Assembly (NCBI GenBank): GCA_000285855.2
Contig: HE978651.1
Coordinates: 881,807-940,077, forward strand
Direction: 5' to 3'
Source of the DNA: Ruminococcus sp. JC304
Lineage (GTDB): Bacteria; Bacillota; Clostridia; Lachnospirales; Lachnospiraceae
Length of the DNA stretch: 58,271 nt
This document shows positions 1 to 8,753 of the stretch, piece by piece (position 1 is the stretch's first letter; each line of letters opens with the position of its first letter). The position numbers were made by a program, and so were the translations under genes. Below the pieces are notes generated by a model. That model was given only the letters and a program-made list of their open reading frames with translations. It made no database searches and was not told the DNA's origin.

Positions 1-32
1 CCCCCGCAGGGGACTTACTTGATTCGGTTAAA

Positions 33-1985
33 TTACAGAGTGCTTACTCCGTCATCATCATAACGGTCATATTCAGCTCCCTCATATCCGATCATGCGGA
101 TAGTAGCAGGATCGATATCTTTTACTGTCTGTGCAACATCAGCAACCGGGATTGCTTTTCCCTTGCGGATGAACAGTGGAACTTCATTCAGGGCAACTTC
201 TACATAGTGGTGGCCTTTTTCAAGGATTTCCTGAGAGATGGTTCCATCCGGCAGGAATTTGACGAACATCATTTCTTCTGGCAGATATACGTAGCGGCCT
301 TTTGCGTTCTGTGTGTAAACAGGTGCGATCATAATTTCATTTCCGAGAAGAAGCTGATCCTCTACCTGAGTAGCAAAAGTATCGTCTGTATAGTCGAATG
401 CCAATGGGCGGAACATCATATCATCGTTTAATGCCGCTTTCATGTATTCACTGTACAGATATGGAACAAGGCGATATCTGACACCAATCACATGGCGGAA
501 GTCTTCGATATTTTCAAACTGGTAAGCTTCCTGTTCTCTGGTTCCCAGAGCGGAATGGTTTCTCATAAGAGGTGTGAATACACCAAGTGCCAGCCAGCGC
601 AGTACCAGATCACGTGTGGTATCTGCACCGAATCCGCCCAGATCTGCACCTGTGTAAAGGAAACCGCACATATTCAGGGATGGAAGCATCTTTAAGTTCA
701 GAAGGATGTGTGACCACCAGGATTTATTGTCTCCCATCCAGATTCCGCCGTATCTGTGCATTCCCACATAGGAGGAACGGGAGAACATAAGGAAACGTTT
801 GCCAGGTGCGATTTTTTCAAATGCTTCACCTGCTGCACGGGTCATGTTATAGCCAAATAGGTTATGTACTTTGTCGTGGCGGATCTTCTGACCGTTTACA
901 TTGTGATAGAAGCGTTTGTAATCTTCCGGATTGTTTGCAAGTCCTTCTACCTTTGCGCCGAGAACGAATCCAGGTGCTTCTTCATTGTCCATGAAGTTGT
1001 CTTTGATGTATTCTTTTAATTCAGCAACGCCTTCCGGTGTGCAGAACATTGCAGGCTCATTCATGTCATTCCAGAAACCGTCGATTCCTTTGGAAATAAG
1101 ACGTTCGTATTTCTGTCCGAACCATGCTCTTGCATCTGCATTCAGGACATCCGGGAAATGAGTCCAGCCCGGCCATACAGCGGAAACGAAATCACTGCCG
1201 TCTTCACGTTTGCAGAAGTAGTTCTTCTCAACGCCTTCTTCATAAACATCATAGCCAGCCTCTACCTTGACACCTGCATCGATGATTGGGACAAGGTGGA
1301 TGCCTTTTTCTTTCATTTCATTGACATAGGCTTCGAAGTCAGGGAAGTTTTCCTGATTGACTGTGAAATCTTTGTAGTCTTCCATGTAATCGATATCCAT
1401 GTATACCATATCGATCGGAATATTGTTTTCACGATATCCGTCAGCTGCTTTTCTGAAATCGTCAGCAGTTGTATATCCCCAGCGGCTCTGACCGAAACCA
1501 AATGCGAATTTAGGCGGAATATAGCTTCTTCCGATGATTTTACGGAACTGTTTTACGATATCGTAAGGAGTTTCGCCCTCGATCACATACAGATAAAGGT
1601 CTGCATCCTCACAGGTGATCTTTAACTGGGAAGAGAGTGTGTAACCGATATCAAACTTCAGTTTTCCGGGATAATCAACGAAGAGACCGAAAGTCTGCTT
1701 TCCGGAGATTACGAGGAAGTTGTGTGCTCCATAGAGGGAGATTTTATCCTCTGTATGGTTTGGCTGGTCGGAACAGTTGCTTTCATAAATATATCCACGT
1801 TTGTTGATTCCGCGGTTTGATTCGCCCAGACCATAGACAACATCGTTGTCATCCATGTCATAAGTAAAGGAGAAGCCGTTCTCTGTGGAGATAGTTCCGT
1901 ATGCAGGAGTTCCCTCAGAAGCCGGGATGGAAGTTACGATGGCATCGGTTTCAAACGGGGTTCCGTAAGTATATTTCTGAATCAT
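33..1985 (-). CDS. GH31 family alpha-glucosidase
   Basis: A complete 650-residue glycoside hydrolase family 31 enzyme, expected to release glucose from the non-reducing end of alpha-glucosides in the cytoplasm; no signal peptide is seen. The catalytic nucleophile lies in WNDMNEP (Asp307), and the general acid in WMGDN (Asp419), preceded by the FSRSS substrate-site motif near 401-405. The barrel begins near residue 155 with IPPKFAFGFGQSRWGY. Residues about 313-370 form an insertion between the two catalytic aspartates. The start at 1985 has a good AAGGAGG about eight bases upstream. It is transcribed divergently from the symporter gene. Family membership is secure; substrate (maltose, isomaltose or other) is not readable. 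Confidence 0.93.
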   Translation of the reverse strand: MIQKYTYGTPFETDAIVTSIPASEGTPAYGTISTENGFSFTYDMDDNDVVYGLGESNRGINKRGYIYESNCSDQPNHTEDKISLYGAHNFLVISGKQTFGLFVDYPGKLKFDIGYTLSSQLKITCEDADLYLYVIEGETPYDIVKQFRKIIGRSYIPPKFAFGFGQSRWGYTTADDFRKAADGYRENNIPIDMVYMDIDYMEDYKDFTVNQENFPDFEAYVNEMKEKGIHLVPIIDAGVKVEAGYDVYEEGVEKNYFCKREDGSDFVSAVWPGWTHFPDVLNADARAWFGQKYERLISKGIDGFWNDMNEPAMFCTPEGVAELKEYIKDNFMDNEEAPGFVLGAKVEGLANNPEDYKRFYHNVNGQKIRHDKVHNLFGYNMTRAAGEAFEKIAPGKRFLMFSRSSYVGMHRYGGIWMGDNKSWWSHILLNLKMLPSLNMCGFLYTGADLGGFGADTTRDLVLRWLALGVFTPLMRNHSALGTREQEAYQFENIEDFRHVIGVRYRLVPYLYSEYMKAALNDDMMFRPLAFDYTDDTFATQVEDQLLLGNEIMIAPVYTQNAKGRYVYLPEEMMFVKFLPDGTISQEILEKGHHYVEVALNEVPLFIRKGKAIPVADVAQTVKDIDPATIRMIGYEGAEYDRYDDDGVSTL

Positions 1986-2320
1986 TTTGTCATATCCTCC
2001 TTAGGTTGAAAAATGTTAAATTAATAACTGAAGCGTTTAAGTACTATTGGAAAATACGCAGGTGTTTTCCTTGATTTTCTATCTATAATAATAGAGGTCT
2101 GAGTGGAGAAATGCTACTGAAATTATGACAAATTTATACGTTATTTTGACTTTTTGACTAAACTGTGAAGCAGTGATACAGGTATGGCAAGCAGTGAAGC
2201 GTGTTACTGAGAACGGAATGAACAGTAACTTTAATGCTTTATCTTAATAGAATTTTTCTGTACATACGGTAAAAAAAGTGCTAAAATATTACTATTACAC
2301 GAAAGAAAGGTTTATTTAAC
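1986..2320. other. Divergent intergenic region with partial repeat
   Basis: This 335-base gap separates the divergent GH31 and symporter genes and must hold both promoters; I cannot assign either confidently. Positions 2194-2229 carry a diverged copy of the palindromic repeat arm seen twice near 22.9-24.0 kb (GTTACTG followed by GAACGGAATGAACAGTAAC). No ORF with a credible ribosome site is visible. Confidence 0.6.
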
Positions 2321-3709
2321 ATGCTTCAGACAATTGAATCCATCAATAACGTCGTAAATAATTTTATCTGGGGTGTCCCGGCTATGATCTGTATTATCGG
2401 CGTAGGGCTTTATCTGAGCCTGCGGACCGGTTTTGTCCAGATCCGCAAATTCCCGTATGCGCTTAAAACTACACTGGGAAGAATTTTTAAGAAGAAAGAG
2501 GCTTCTGACGGTTCCATGACACCTTTTCAGGCAGTCTGTACTGCGTTGGCAGGTACGGTAGGTACCGGAAATATTGCCGGTGTTGCCGGAGCTATCGCCA
2601 TCGGCGGTCCGGGAGCTGTATTTTGGATGTGGGTTTCCGCAATCCTTGGAATGTGTACGAAATTTACAGAGGTTACCCTGGCAGTTCATTTCCGTGAGAG
2701 AAACAGACATGGAGATTATGTAGGCGGACCTATGTATTATATTAAGAATGGTCTGGGAAAGAACTGGAGATTTCTTGCAGTTCTTTATTCTGCATTTGGT
2801 GTACTGACTGTATTTGGAACAGGTAATGCTACTCAGGTAAATACCATTACAACAGCAATTGATACGGCTCTTATTAACTTTAATGTGATTTCAGAGTCTT
2901 CCACAGGCAGACTGAATCTGATCCTTGGAATTGTGATTACGTTGCTGGTTGGTATGGTACTGCTGGGTGGTATCAAGCGAATCGGAAGTGTTTCCGAGAA
3001 GCTGGTACCGTTTATGGCATTGTTTTATATTGTACTTGCATTGGGTGTTGTGATCTTAAACATCGGAAGAGTTCCGGCAGTTTTCCATGATATTGTTTAT
3101 GGAGCTTTTAATCCGTCAGCAGTGACAGGCGGTGTGATCGGAAGCTTTTTCCTCAGTATGAAAAAGGGTGTTTCCAGAGGTATTTTCTCCAATGAAGCCG
3201 GACTTGGTACAGGGTCTATCGCTCATGCCTGTGCGGATACAAGCAAACCTGTAAAACAGGGGATGTTTGGTATCTTTGAGGTATTTGCAGATACGATCGT
3301 GATCTGTACTCTGACAGCACTTGTGATCCTTGTAAGCGGCGTGCCGGTAAATTACGGTGCAGCGGCAGGTGCAGAACTTACAATTTCCGGATTTACTGCT
3401 ACATACGGGGGGTGGGTTTCCATCTTTACGGCAGTTGCCATGTGCTGCTTTGCATTCTCAACGATTATCGGATGGGGACTTTACGGAGCACGCTGTATTG
3501 AATTTTTATTCTCTGCAAAAGTTATCCGCCCATTTATGATCGCCTATTCATTAGTGGCAATCATTGGTGCAACTGTAGATCTGGGACTTCTCTGGAGTAT
3601 TGCTGAGACATTCAACGGTCTCATGGCAATCCCCAACTTAATCGGTGTATTCCTGCTTTCAGGAACCGCCATTACACTTACAAAAGAGTATTTCGCACAG
3701 AAGAAATAA
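2321..3709 (+). CDS. Sodium:alanine/amino-acid symporter, AGCS family
   Basis: A 462-residue polytopic membrane protein of the alanine-or-glycine:cation symporter (AGCS) family, which imports small amino acids with Na+. Diagnostic stretches are GTVGTGNIAG (78-87), the adjacent GGPGAVFWMWV, and GGPMYYIKNGLG (135-146). About ten or eleven hydrophobic helices follow. Length matches the family. The start is preceded by AAAGAAAGG. It stands alone, divergent from the glucosidase and closed by a hairpin at 3711-3747. Whether alanine, glycine or another amino acid is carried cannot be told. Confidence 0.92.
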   Translation: MLQTIESINNVVNNFIWGVPAMICIIGVGLYLSLRTGFVQIRKFPYALKTTLGRIFKKKEASDGSMTPFQAVCTALAGTVGTGNIAGVAGAIAIGGPGAVFWMWVSAILGMCTKFTEVTLAVHFRERNRHGDYVGGPMYYIKNGLGKNWRFLAVLYSAFGVLTVFGTGNATQVNTITTAIDTALINFNVISESSTGRLNLILGIVITLLVGMVLLGGIKRIGSVSEKLVPFMALFYIVLALGVVILNIGRVPAVFHDIVYGAFNPSAVTGGVIGSFFLSMKKGVSRGIFSNEAGLGTGSIAHACADTSKPVKQGMFGIFEVFADTIVICTLTALVILVSGVPVNYGAAAGAELTISGFTATYGGWVSIFTAVAMCCFAFSTIIGWGLYGARCIEFLFSAKVIRPFMIAYSLVAIIGATVDLGLLWSIAETFNGLMAIPNLIGVFLLSGTAITLTKEYFAQKK

Positions 3710-3710
3710 C

Positions 3711-3750
3711 AATAATAGCCTGGAGAGTTATTTTCCGGGCTATTATTTTA
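3711..3750 (+). terminator. Hairpin terminator after the symporter gene
   Basis: AATAATAGCC at 3711-3720 pairs with GGCTATTATT at 3738-3747. The T-tract after it is short (TTA), so termination may be partial. Confidence 0.6.
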
Positions 3751-3778
3751 TGAAAAAGGTAAAAAGGAGAATGATACA

Positions 3779-4489
3779 ATGATTCCAATCGCACATATAG
3801 AAAATGATTTTCCGACCAAATTCGGTATCCCCAGGCAGAGTGGCCGTGTAGGGGCACTTAAAGCGAGAATTGTATTCGAGCCGGAATATCGCAATGTGGA
3901 TGCCTGTCGTGGTCTGGAGGAGTTTAGTCATATCTGGCTGATCTGGGAGTTCTCGGAGGCAAAGAGGACAAAGTGGTCACCGACTGTCCGCCCGCCCAGG
4001 CTTGGGGGAAATGTGAGAAAAGGAGTTTTTGCCACAAGGTCTCCCTTTCGTCCCAATTCCATAGGATTATCCTGTGTAAAGCTTGAGAAAGTAGCTCTGG
4101 ATGAGCCAGACAGCCCGGTACTCTATGTAGAAGGTGCAGATCTGATGAATGGAACACCGATTTTCGATATTAAACCATATATTCCTTATGCGGATTGCCA
4201 TCCGGAAGCAACAGGAAGTTTTACCGAATATTCCAAAGACCATTATCTGAATGTAGAATTTTCCCCGGAATTATTGGAAAAGATACCGGAGGAGAGCAGA
4301 GAAGCAGTGATAGAAGTGCTTGCGGATGATCCGCGCCCAGCTTACCAGAATGATCCAACCAGATCGTATGGGATGCCTTTTGGAGAAAAGGATATCCATT
4401 TCCGGGTGGATGGCGATATTTTACGGGTTCACGATGTAACAGATTTCGTAAAAAAACAGTCGGAATCTGCTGCAGATTGTGAAAAATAA
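3779..4489 (+). CDS. trmO: tRNA t6A37 N6-methyltransferase TrmO (TsaA/UPF0066)
   Basis: A 236-residue homologue of TrmO, which uses S-adenosylmethionine to methylate t6A at position 37 of some ANN-decoding tRNAs. The N-terminal beta-barrel domain shows PRQSGRVG (18-25) and the RSPFRPNSIG signature (87-96). The C-terminal region carries DPRPAY, typical of the two-domain E. coli form of about the same length. AAAAGGAG lies ten bases before the ATG. It is preceded by the symporter terminator and has no obvious operon partner. Confidence 0.9.
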   Translation: MIPIAHIENDFPTKFGIPRQSGRVGALKARIVFEPEYRNVDACRGLEEFSHIWLIWEFSEAKRTKWSPTVRPPRLGGNVRKGVFATRSPFRPNSIGLSCVKLEKVALDEPDSPVLYVEGADLMNGTPIFDIKPYIPYADCHPEATGSFTEYSKDHYLNVEFSPELLEKIPEESREAVIEVLADDPRPAYQNDPTRSYGMPFGEKDIHFRVDGDILRVHDVTDFVKKQSESAADCEK

Positions 4490-4671
4490 CTATTTTCAGA
4501 TATTTCTGTAAGAAAAGCTTGCAAAATTCTGGTTTATTCAATAAAATATTAAACAGACTTTATGTTGGTAGAGTGACAGAGATAAATAGCTTACAGTCAC
4601 TCCATGAACGGACAACAGGCAGGTAAATGATTTGTCTGCAAATATTAAGTAACATATGAGGAGCAGGTAAA

Positions 4672-5991
4672 ATGAAGAAAATTGTTAAATTCGGAGGAAG
4701 TTCTCTGGCAAATGCAGAGCAGTTTCAGAAAGTAGGAGAGATCATCAGAAGTGATGAGAGCAGACGTTATGTGGTTCCGTCCGCTCCCGGAAAGAGATTT
4801 GACGGAGATACAAAGGTTACAGATTTACTTTATAAATGTTATAATACTGCAGTTGAGGGGGAAGATTTCATACCGATCCTGCAGGAGATCAAGGGAAGAT
4901 ATTATGAGATTATCCGCGGACTGAACCTTGATCTTTCTCTGGAAGATGAATTTGCTCAGATCGAAGCTGATTTCAAGGCACAGGCAGGCACAGATTATGC
5001 GGCATCCAGAGGAGAATTTCTCAATGGTAAGGTAATGGCAGCATATCTGGGCTATGAATTTGTAGATGCAGCAGATGTGATCCGTTTTGATAAGAACGGA
5101 AATCTGGATGCCGAGAAGACAGACAGACTTCTGTCCAAAAAGCTGGCAAAATGTGAACATGCCGTTATCCCTGGATTTTATGGCGCTGGTGAAGATGGAA
5201 AAGTTAAAACTTTCTCCAGAGGCGGTTCTGATGTAACCGGTTCTCTTGTGGCAAAGGCTATCAAGGCAGACCTCTATGAAAACTGGACAGATGTTTCCGG
5301 TTTCCTGGTAACAGATCCACGTATTGTTAAAAATCCGGAAGTGATCGAGAGCATTACCTACAGAGAACTCAGAGAGCTTTCTTATATGGGTGCAACTGTT
5401 CTTCATGAAGATGCGATCTTCCCGGTTCGTAAAGAGGGAATTCCGATCAACATCAAAAACACAAACAGACCGGAAGACAAGGGTACTTTTATTGTTGAGA
5501 GTACATGCAAGAAACCGAAATTTACAATCACAGGTATTGCAGGCAAGAAGGGATTCTGCTCTATTAATATTGAGAAATCCATGATGAACAGTGAGGTTGG
5601 TTTCGGACGTAAGGTACTTCAGGTATTCGAAGATCAGGGAATCAGTTTTGAGCATGTTCCATCAGGAATCGATACAATGACTGTATATGTACATCAGGAT
5701 GAATTCGAAGAAAAGGAACAGCAGGTAATTGCCGGAATCCATCGTGCAGTACAGCCGGATTTCGTAGAAATGGAATCTGACCTTGCACTGATCGCTGTTG
5801 TAGGACGCGGCATGAAATCCACCAGAGGTACAGCAGGAAGAATCTTCTCAGCACTTGCCCATGCAAATGTAAATGTGAAGATGATCGACCAGGGTTCCAG
5901 TGAGCTGAATATCATTATCGGTGTGGAGAACAGAGATTTTGAGACTGCAGTAAAGGCTATTTATGATATCTTTGTAATTACCCAGATCTAA
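4672..5991 (+). CDS. lysC: Aspartate kinase
   Basis: A 439-residue monofunctional aspartokinase phosphorylating L-aspartate, the first step to lysine, methionine and threonine. The kinase domain starts with KFGGSSLAN (6-14) and includes the SRGGSDVTGS substrate/ATP loop. Two ACT regulatory modules occupy roughly 290-439, so feedback inhibition by an end product is expected. GAGGAG stands before the ATG. No lysine riboswitch is recognisable in the 180-base leader. A strong terminator follows at 6074. Confidence 0.92.
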   Translation: MKKIVKFGGSSLANAEQFQKVGEIIRSDESRRYVVPSAPGKRFDGDTKVTDLLYKCYNTAVEGEDFIPILQEIKGRYYEIIRGLNLDLSLEDEFAQIEADFKAQAGTDYAASRGEFLNGKVMAAYLGYEFVDAADVIRFDKNGNLDAEKTDRLLSKKLAKCEHAVIPGFYGAGEDGKVKTFSRGGSDVTGSLVAKAIKADLYENWTDVSGFLVTDPRIVKNPEVIESITYRELRELSYMGATVLHEDAIFPVRKEGIPINIKNTNRPEDKGTFIVESTCKKPKFTITGIAGKKGFCSINIEKSMMNSEVGFGRKVLQVFEDQGISFEHVPSGIDTMTVYVHQDEFEEKEQQVIAGIHRAVQPDFVEMESDLALIAVVGRGMKSTRGTAGRIFSALAHANVNVKMIDQGSSELNIIIGVENRDFETAVKAIYDIFVITQI

Positions 5992-6073
5992 TTGAAAATT
6001 GCAGGAGCTCCTTCACAGCGGAGCAATTGGTGGATATAATGTTTACCAATCATAGGATAAATAAAATAATGGA

Positions 6074-6111
6074 CCGTCAGAAATTAGCATAGAGATTTCT
6101 GGCGGCTTTTT
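6074..6111 (+). terminator. Terminator after aspartate kinase
   Basis: CCGTCAGAAAT at 6074-6084 pairs with ATTTCTGGCGG at 6095-6105 (one wobble), followed directly by CTTTTT. Confidence 0.8.
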
Positions 6112-6155
6112 ATGTTATAGGAAATTACTCCGTAATGTTCCGATAACATAAAAAG
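6106..6155. repeat. REP-like long imperfect hairpin
   Basis: CTTTTTATGTTAT and its complement ATAACATAAAAAG enclose an inner stem GGAA-ATTAC / GTAAT-TTCC around a TCC loop. The whole about 50-base palindrome overlaps the tail of the preceding terminator and may be bidirectional. Confidence 0.6.
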
Positions 6156-6219
6156 CCCTCCGGGCAGGATCGCACTGCGACGGAGAGGAATTATGTCGCT
6201 GAAGCGACCCGTTGCAGGC

Positions 6220-6268
6220 GGAGAATCCTGCAAGCAGGATTCTTTCTTGAATTCAGGAGTTTTTACAT
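6220..6268. repeat. 49-bp dispersed repeat, copy 1
   Basis: This block, containing the hairpin AATCCTGC / GCAGGATT, is identical over 49 bases to 12129-12177. Both copies touch an end of the same insertion sequence family: here it precedes the IS right end, and at 12129 it follows the IS left end. Confidence 0.8.
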
Positions 6269-6277
6269 AATCCTGTC

Positions 6278-6740
6278 TTTGACAGTTATTAGAAGAAAAA
6301 ATCGCTGTATCCATTGATTTTCCTGGGGTTCAGCGATTTTTGCCGTTGTTTTGAAGTATAATAATTTATTCCTTCCCTTTACTTTTTTTCTGTATTGTTT
6401 TCATTTTGCTCTTTGTTATAAATTGATAGTCTGTCCTAAAACCACAGCTTTCATGAAGAGCATTCGTAATCTTTTCGCGTTTATACAGCGGGATGAATCC
6501 CTGTTCCTGTATTTCTGCAAAATTCATTGCCTTTAGAGAGTCCAATAATTCTTCACAGGTATATTGCAAATTTAACTTTTTCTCAAGATAACGGTAGATT
6601 GTTAATGAGAGAAAACAGATTAGAAGATGAGCTTTAATCCTGTTATCATCCTGTAAATAAACTGGTCTTGCAGAAAAATCAGTTTTCATAATACGAAAAC
6701 ATTCTTCAATCTGCCTTCGCTTACTTTTAAAATATCATTG
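6278..6740 (-). mobile_element. IS4/IS1634-like insertion sequence, truncated right end
   Basis: Only the 3' part of an insertion sequence remains. The terminal inverted repeat TTTGACAGTT begins at 6278. The transposase terminator hairpin (AATCGCTG / CAGCGATT) lies at about 6298-6338, and the transposase 3' end spans 6366-6729. The element is cut off near 6740 where restriction-enzyme sequence begins. The same right end recurs at 11906. Confidence 0.7.
6366..6729 (-). pseudogene. Transposase C-terminal fragment (IS1634-like DDE family)
   Basis: The readable frame encodes the last about 120 residues of an IS1634/IS4-superfamily transposase. It includes [20 protein letters not shown], which carries the conserved catalytic glutamate region, then HLLICFLSLTIYRYLEKKL and a C-terminal ESCGFRTDYQF. 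An in-frame TGA lies just upstream of the fragment and the N-terminal two thirds are absent. It is therefore a remnant and not an active gene. The ATG at 6689 lies inside the domain and is not a true start. Confidence 0.75.
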
Positions 6741-7022
6741 ACATCATCATCCAAAAGATCTGTACTGCTGAATGGATTCTATATTTCGACACCGGTAGGA
6801 AATTATAATCCTGACTGGGCAATTGCTTTCTATAAGGGAAAGGTAAAGCATATTTATTTTGCAGCTGAAACCAAGGGCTCTATGTCCTCTATGCAGCTGC
6901 GTTCGATTGAGGAATCTAAGATACACTGCGCACGGGAACACTTTAAGGCTATCAGTAGTGACAGCGTTGTTTTTGATGTTGTGGATAGTTATCAGAGTCT
7001 TTTTGATATGGTGATGAGATAA
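6738..7022 (+). pseudogene. Type III restriction endonuclease (Res) C-terminal stub
   Basis: About 94 codons match the extreme C-terminus of type III restriction enzyme Res subunits: [14 protein letters not shown], then [13 protein letters not shown] and VVDSYQSLF. This is the PD-(D/E)XK nuclease end (NPDWAI and AETKG supplying the Asp and Glu-x-Lys). Everything upstream, including the helicase motor, is missing, and the sequence joins the transposase fragment head-on at about 6738. No mod methyltransferase gene is in the window. The stub has no ribosome site and is presumed dead. Confidence 0.75.
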
Positions 7023-7292
7023 GGCGTTAAGGGATAATATTTCCTCAACAATCATAGGAAAGAGTGCTGTGTATGTCATCTTTTGTATCTCTCTGTGAAT
7101 AGCACGAATGTAATTCAATGTCTTATGGATTGCAAGACATGCTATATGAGTGGTGCGCGAACTTTATTCCCCCCCCCGGCAGGGGCGGTCAACCTCTGGG
7201 AATTCCAGCAAATACAAAAAAGTAAGATTATCAAAAATATTGTTAAAGAAAATTCTTTACTTTGGTTAAAGCGTAAGTTATAATAATTTTGC
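7023..7292. other. Gene-free stretch
   Basis: I see no convincing gene here. It holds two small hairpins (ATGTCTT / AAGACAT at 7118-7140; TAAAGAA / TTCTTTA at about 7243-7260) and a nine-C run near 7171. It looks like decayed sequence between the restriction stub and the MITE. Confidence 0.5.
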
Positions 7293-7449
7293 TTAAAAGC
7301 TATAAATGAGCAAATACCGAAAATTGCACAAAATTTGTAGCTGGTTGTACACATTACGCGAACATTAAACTACTTTATTCTTTTTTACTGTCCGCATACT
7401 GAAGATTTAATTGTGCAGTTTCTCAAATTTGCTCATTTATAGTTAAAAG
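7293..7449. mobile_element. MITE-like element with TIRs and 7-bp target duplication
   Basis: CTATAAATGAGCAAAT (7300-7315) and its exact complement ATTTGCTCATTTATAG (7427-7442) bound a 143-bp element with no coding capacity. TTAAAAG occurs in direct orientation immediately outside both ends (7293-7299 and 7443-7449), as expected of a target-site duplication. It lies about 50 bases upstream of the cobalamin riboswitch, in promoter territory. Confidence 0.75.
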
Positions 7450-7489
7450 AATAAATGTGCCAAGTGCTGAAAAATATATAAAATTTACA

Positions 7490-7720
7490 CTATTTTCAGA
7501 AGAGGGAATCAGGTGAGAATCCTGAACGATCCGGTCACTGTATTCAGTTATGCCACATTCATATCCATTGCATTTTTATGTGAGAAGGGAATGGGGATTT
7601 AAGCTGTAAGCCAGGAAACCTGCTTGGTTCATAGAAAGAAACTTCCGTGTAAAGTGCTGTCTTTCGTATCATGTTTTTTTGTGATGCCCGCTTTTTCATG
7701 GAAGCGGACTTTTTTCTTTT
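7490..7720 (+). promoter_or_regulatory. Cobalamin (AdoCbl-type) riboswitch with terminator
   Basis: The leader shows cobalamin aptamer landmarks in order: GGGAATCAGGTGAGAATCC at about 7504-7522, GGTCACTGT at 7533-7541, the TGCCAC segment at 7550-7555, and AAGCCAGGAAACCTGC at about 7608-7623. A hairpin CCGCTT / AAGCGG (7688-7693 with 7702-7707) with a T-rich tail to 7720 forms the expression platform. Corrinoid binding would be expected to switch off the transporter and chelatase operon downstream. Boundaries are approximate. Confidence 0.85.
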
Positions 7721-7759
7721 AAAAGCAAAAAAACAAAAGAAAAAATAAGGAGAAAAAGC

Positions 7760-8752
7760 ATGAAAAACATGAAAACAGCAGCAGGAATGTTATGTCTGGC
7801 AGGAATTCTCAGCCTGGGAATGGGAACAACTGTATTTGCGGAGGATGGAGACAGCCATTATCCCGTAACAATCACAACCTACAATTATGAGAACGAACCG
7901 GTTGAAATGACTTTTGAGAAAGCTCCGGAGAAAGTATTTGCATATGCAAACTCCAATATCGAAGAGCTTCTGGCACTTGGTCTCGGTGATAAGATCGTAG
8001 CTGCTTGCGGTCTGGACGGTGATGTGCGTGAGGATTTAAAAGATGAATTTGACAAGATTCAGTATATGGATACCAAGCCATCCAAAGAGGAAGTTGTTGC
8101 AATGGAGCCTGATTTTATTGCGGCATGGTATTCTTCTTTCGATGATGACTGGCTTTCTGATGTAAGCTTCTGGCAGGAGAGAGATGTAAATACATACATG
8201 TCCCTGAACAGTGCTGCAAAGGGACCGGCTTCTGAGTTCCCACGTACAATTGAAGACGAATATGAGGATATCCTGAACCTTGGCAAGATCTTTGATTGCG
8301 AAGACAAGGCAGAGGAAATCGTTGATCAGATGAAGGGTGAGATTGATAAAGTAAAAGAGCATGTAGAAGGAACAGACCCGTTATCCGTAGCAGTTCTTGA
8401 GGATGAGGGAGATTCCTTCCGTGTATATGGAACAGAGACACTTGGCGGAAATATTCCGGAGACACTTGGTGCAGAGCTGAAGCTTGGTGCAGAGAACTCT
8501 GAAAACGTTGGTGCAGAGGATCTGATCGCAGCTGATCCGGACGTATTATTCATGATCAACTATGATGGATTTATGACAGCTGATGAGGCAATCGCTGATA
8601 TTACAGATAACCCTGCATATGCGAGCCTTTCAGCAGTTAAGAACAACAAAGTATTCTCTGTAAACTTGAATGAAGTATACTGCAGCGGTGTCAGAACTTA
8701 TGACGGAATTATGACATTTGCAAAAGCATTATATCCGGATCTGTACGAATAA
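7760..8752 (+). CDS. btuF: Corrinoid ABC transporter substrate-binding protein (BtuF-like)
   Basis: A 330-residue extracellular binding protein of the TroA/BtuF fold, expected to capture cobalamin or a precursor for the importer encoded next. A clear signal peptide ends in TVFA (cleavage after about Ala27). Fold marks include EKVFAYANSNIEELLALGLG and ADPDVLFMINYDG. Unlike most Gram-positive binding proteins there is no lipobox cysteine near the cleavage site. AGGAG precedes the ATG. The riboswitch supports a corrinoid substrate, although sequence alone would also allow iron-siderophore binding. Confidence 0.8.
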   Translation: MKNMKTAAGMLCLAGILSLGMGTTVFAEDGDSHYPVTITTYNYENEPVEMTFEKAPEKVFAYANSNIEELLALGLGDKIVAACGLDGDVREDLKDEFDKIQYMDTKPSKEEVVAMEPDFIAAWYSSFDDDWLSDVSFWQERDVNTYMSLNSAAKGPASEFPRTIEDEYEDILNLGKIFDCEDKAEEIVDQMKGEIDKVKEHVEGTDPLSVAVLEDEGDSFRVYGTETLGGNIPETLGAELKLGAENSENVGAEDLIAADPDVLFMINYDGFMTADEAIADITDNPAYASLSAVKNNKVFSVNLNEVYCSGVRTYDGIMTFAKALYPDLYE

Positions 8753-8753
8753 A

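Noticed and set aside
2029-2041. cre/LacI-like operator TGAAGCGTTTAAG upstream of the GH31 gene
   Set aside because: It is one base shorter than the cre consensus between TG and CG and only weakly palindromic. A sugar regulator site is plausible but unsupported.
4490-4671. Lysine riboswitch before aspartate kinase
   Set aside because: The leader is too short and lacks the conserved lysine aptamer blocks and a terminator hairpin.
7171-7190. Nine-C run as a phase-variable tract
   Set aside because: It is not within or directly before any supported gene, so switching would have no evident target.
8718-8753. Upstream TTG start for the corrinoid permease
   Set aside because: It lies inside the binding-protein gene with no ribosome site, and the extra residues are unlike the family.
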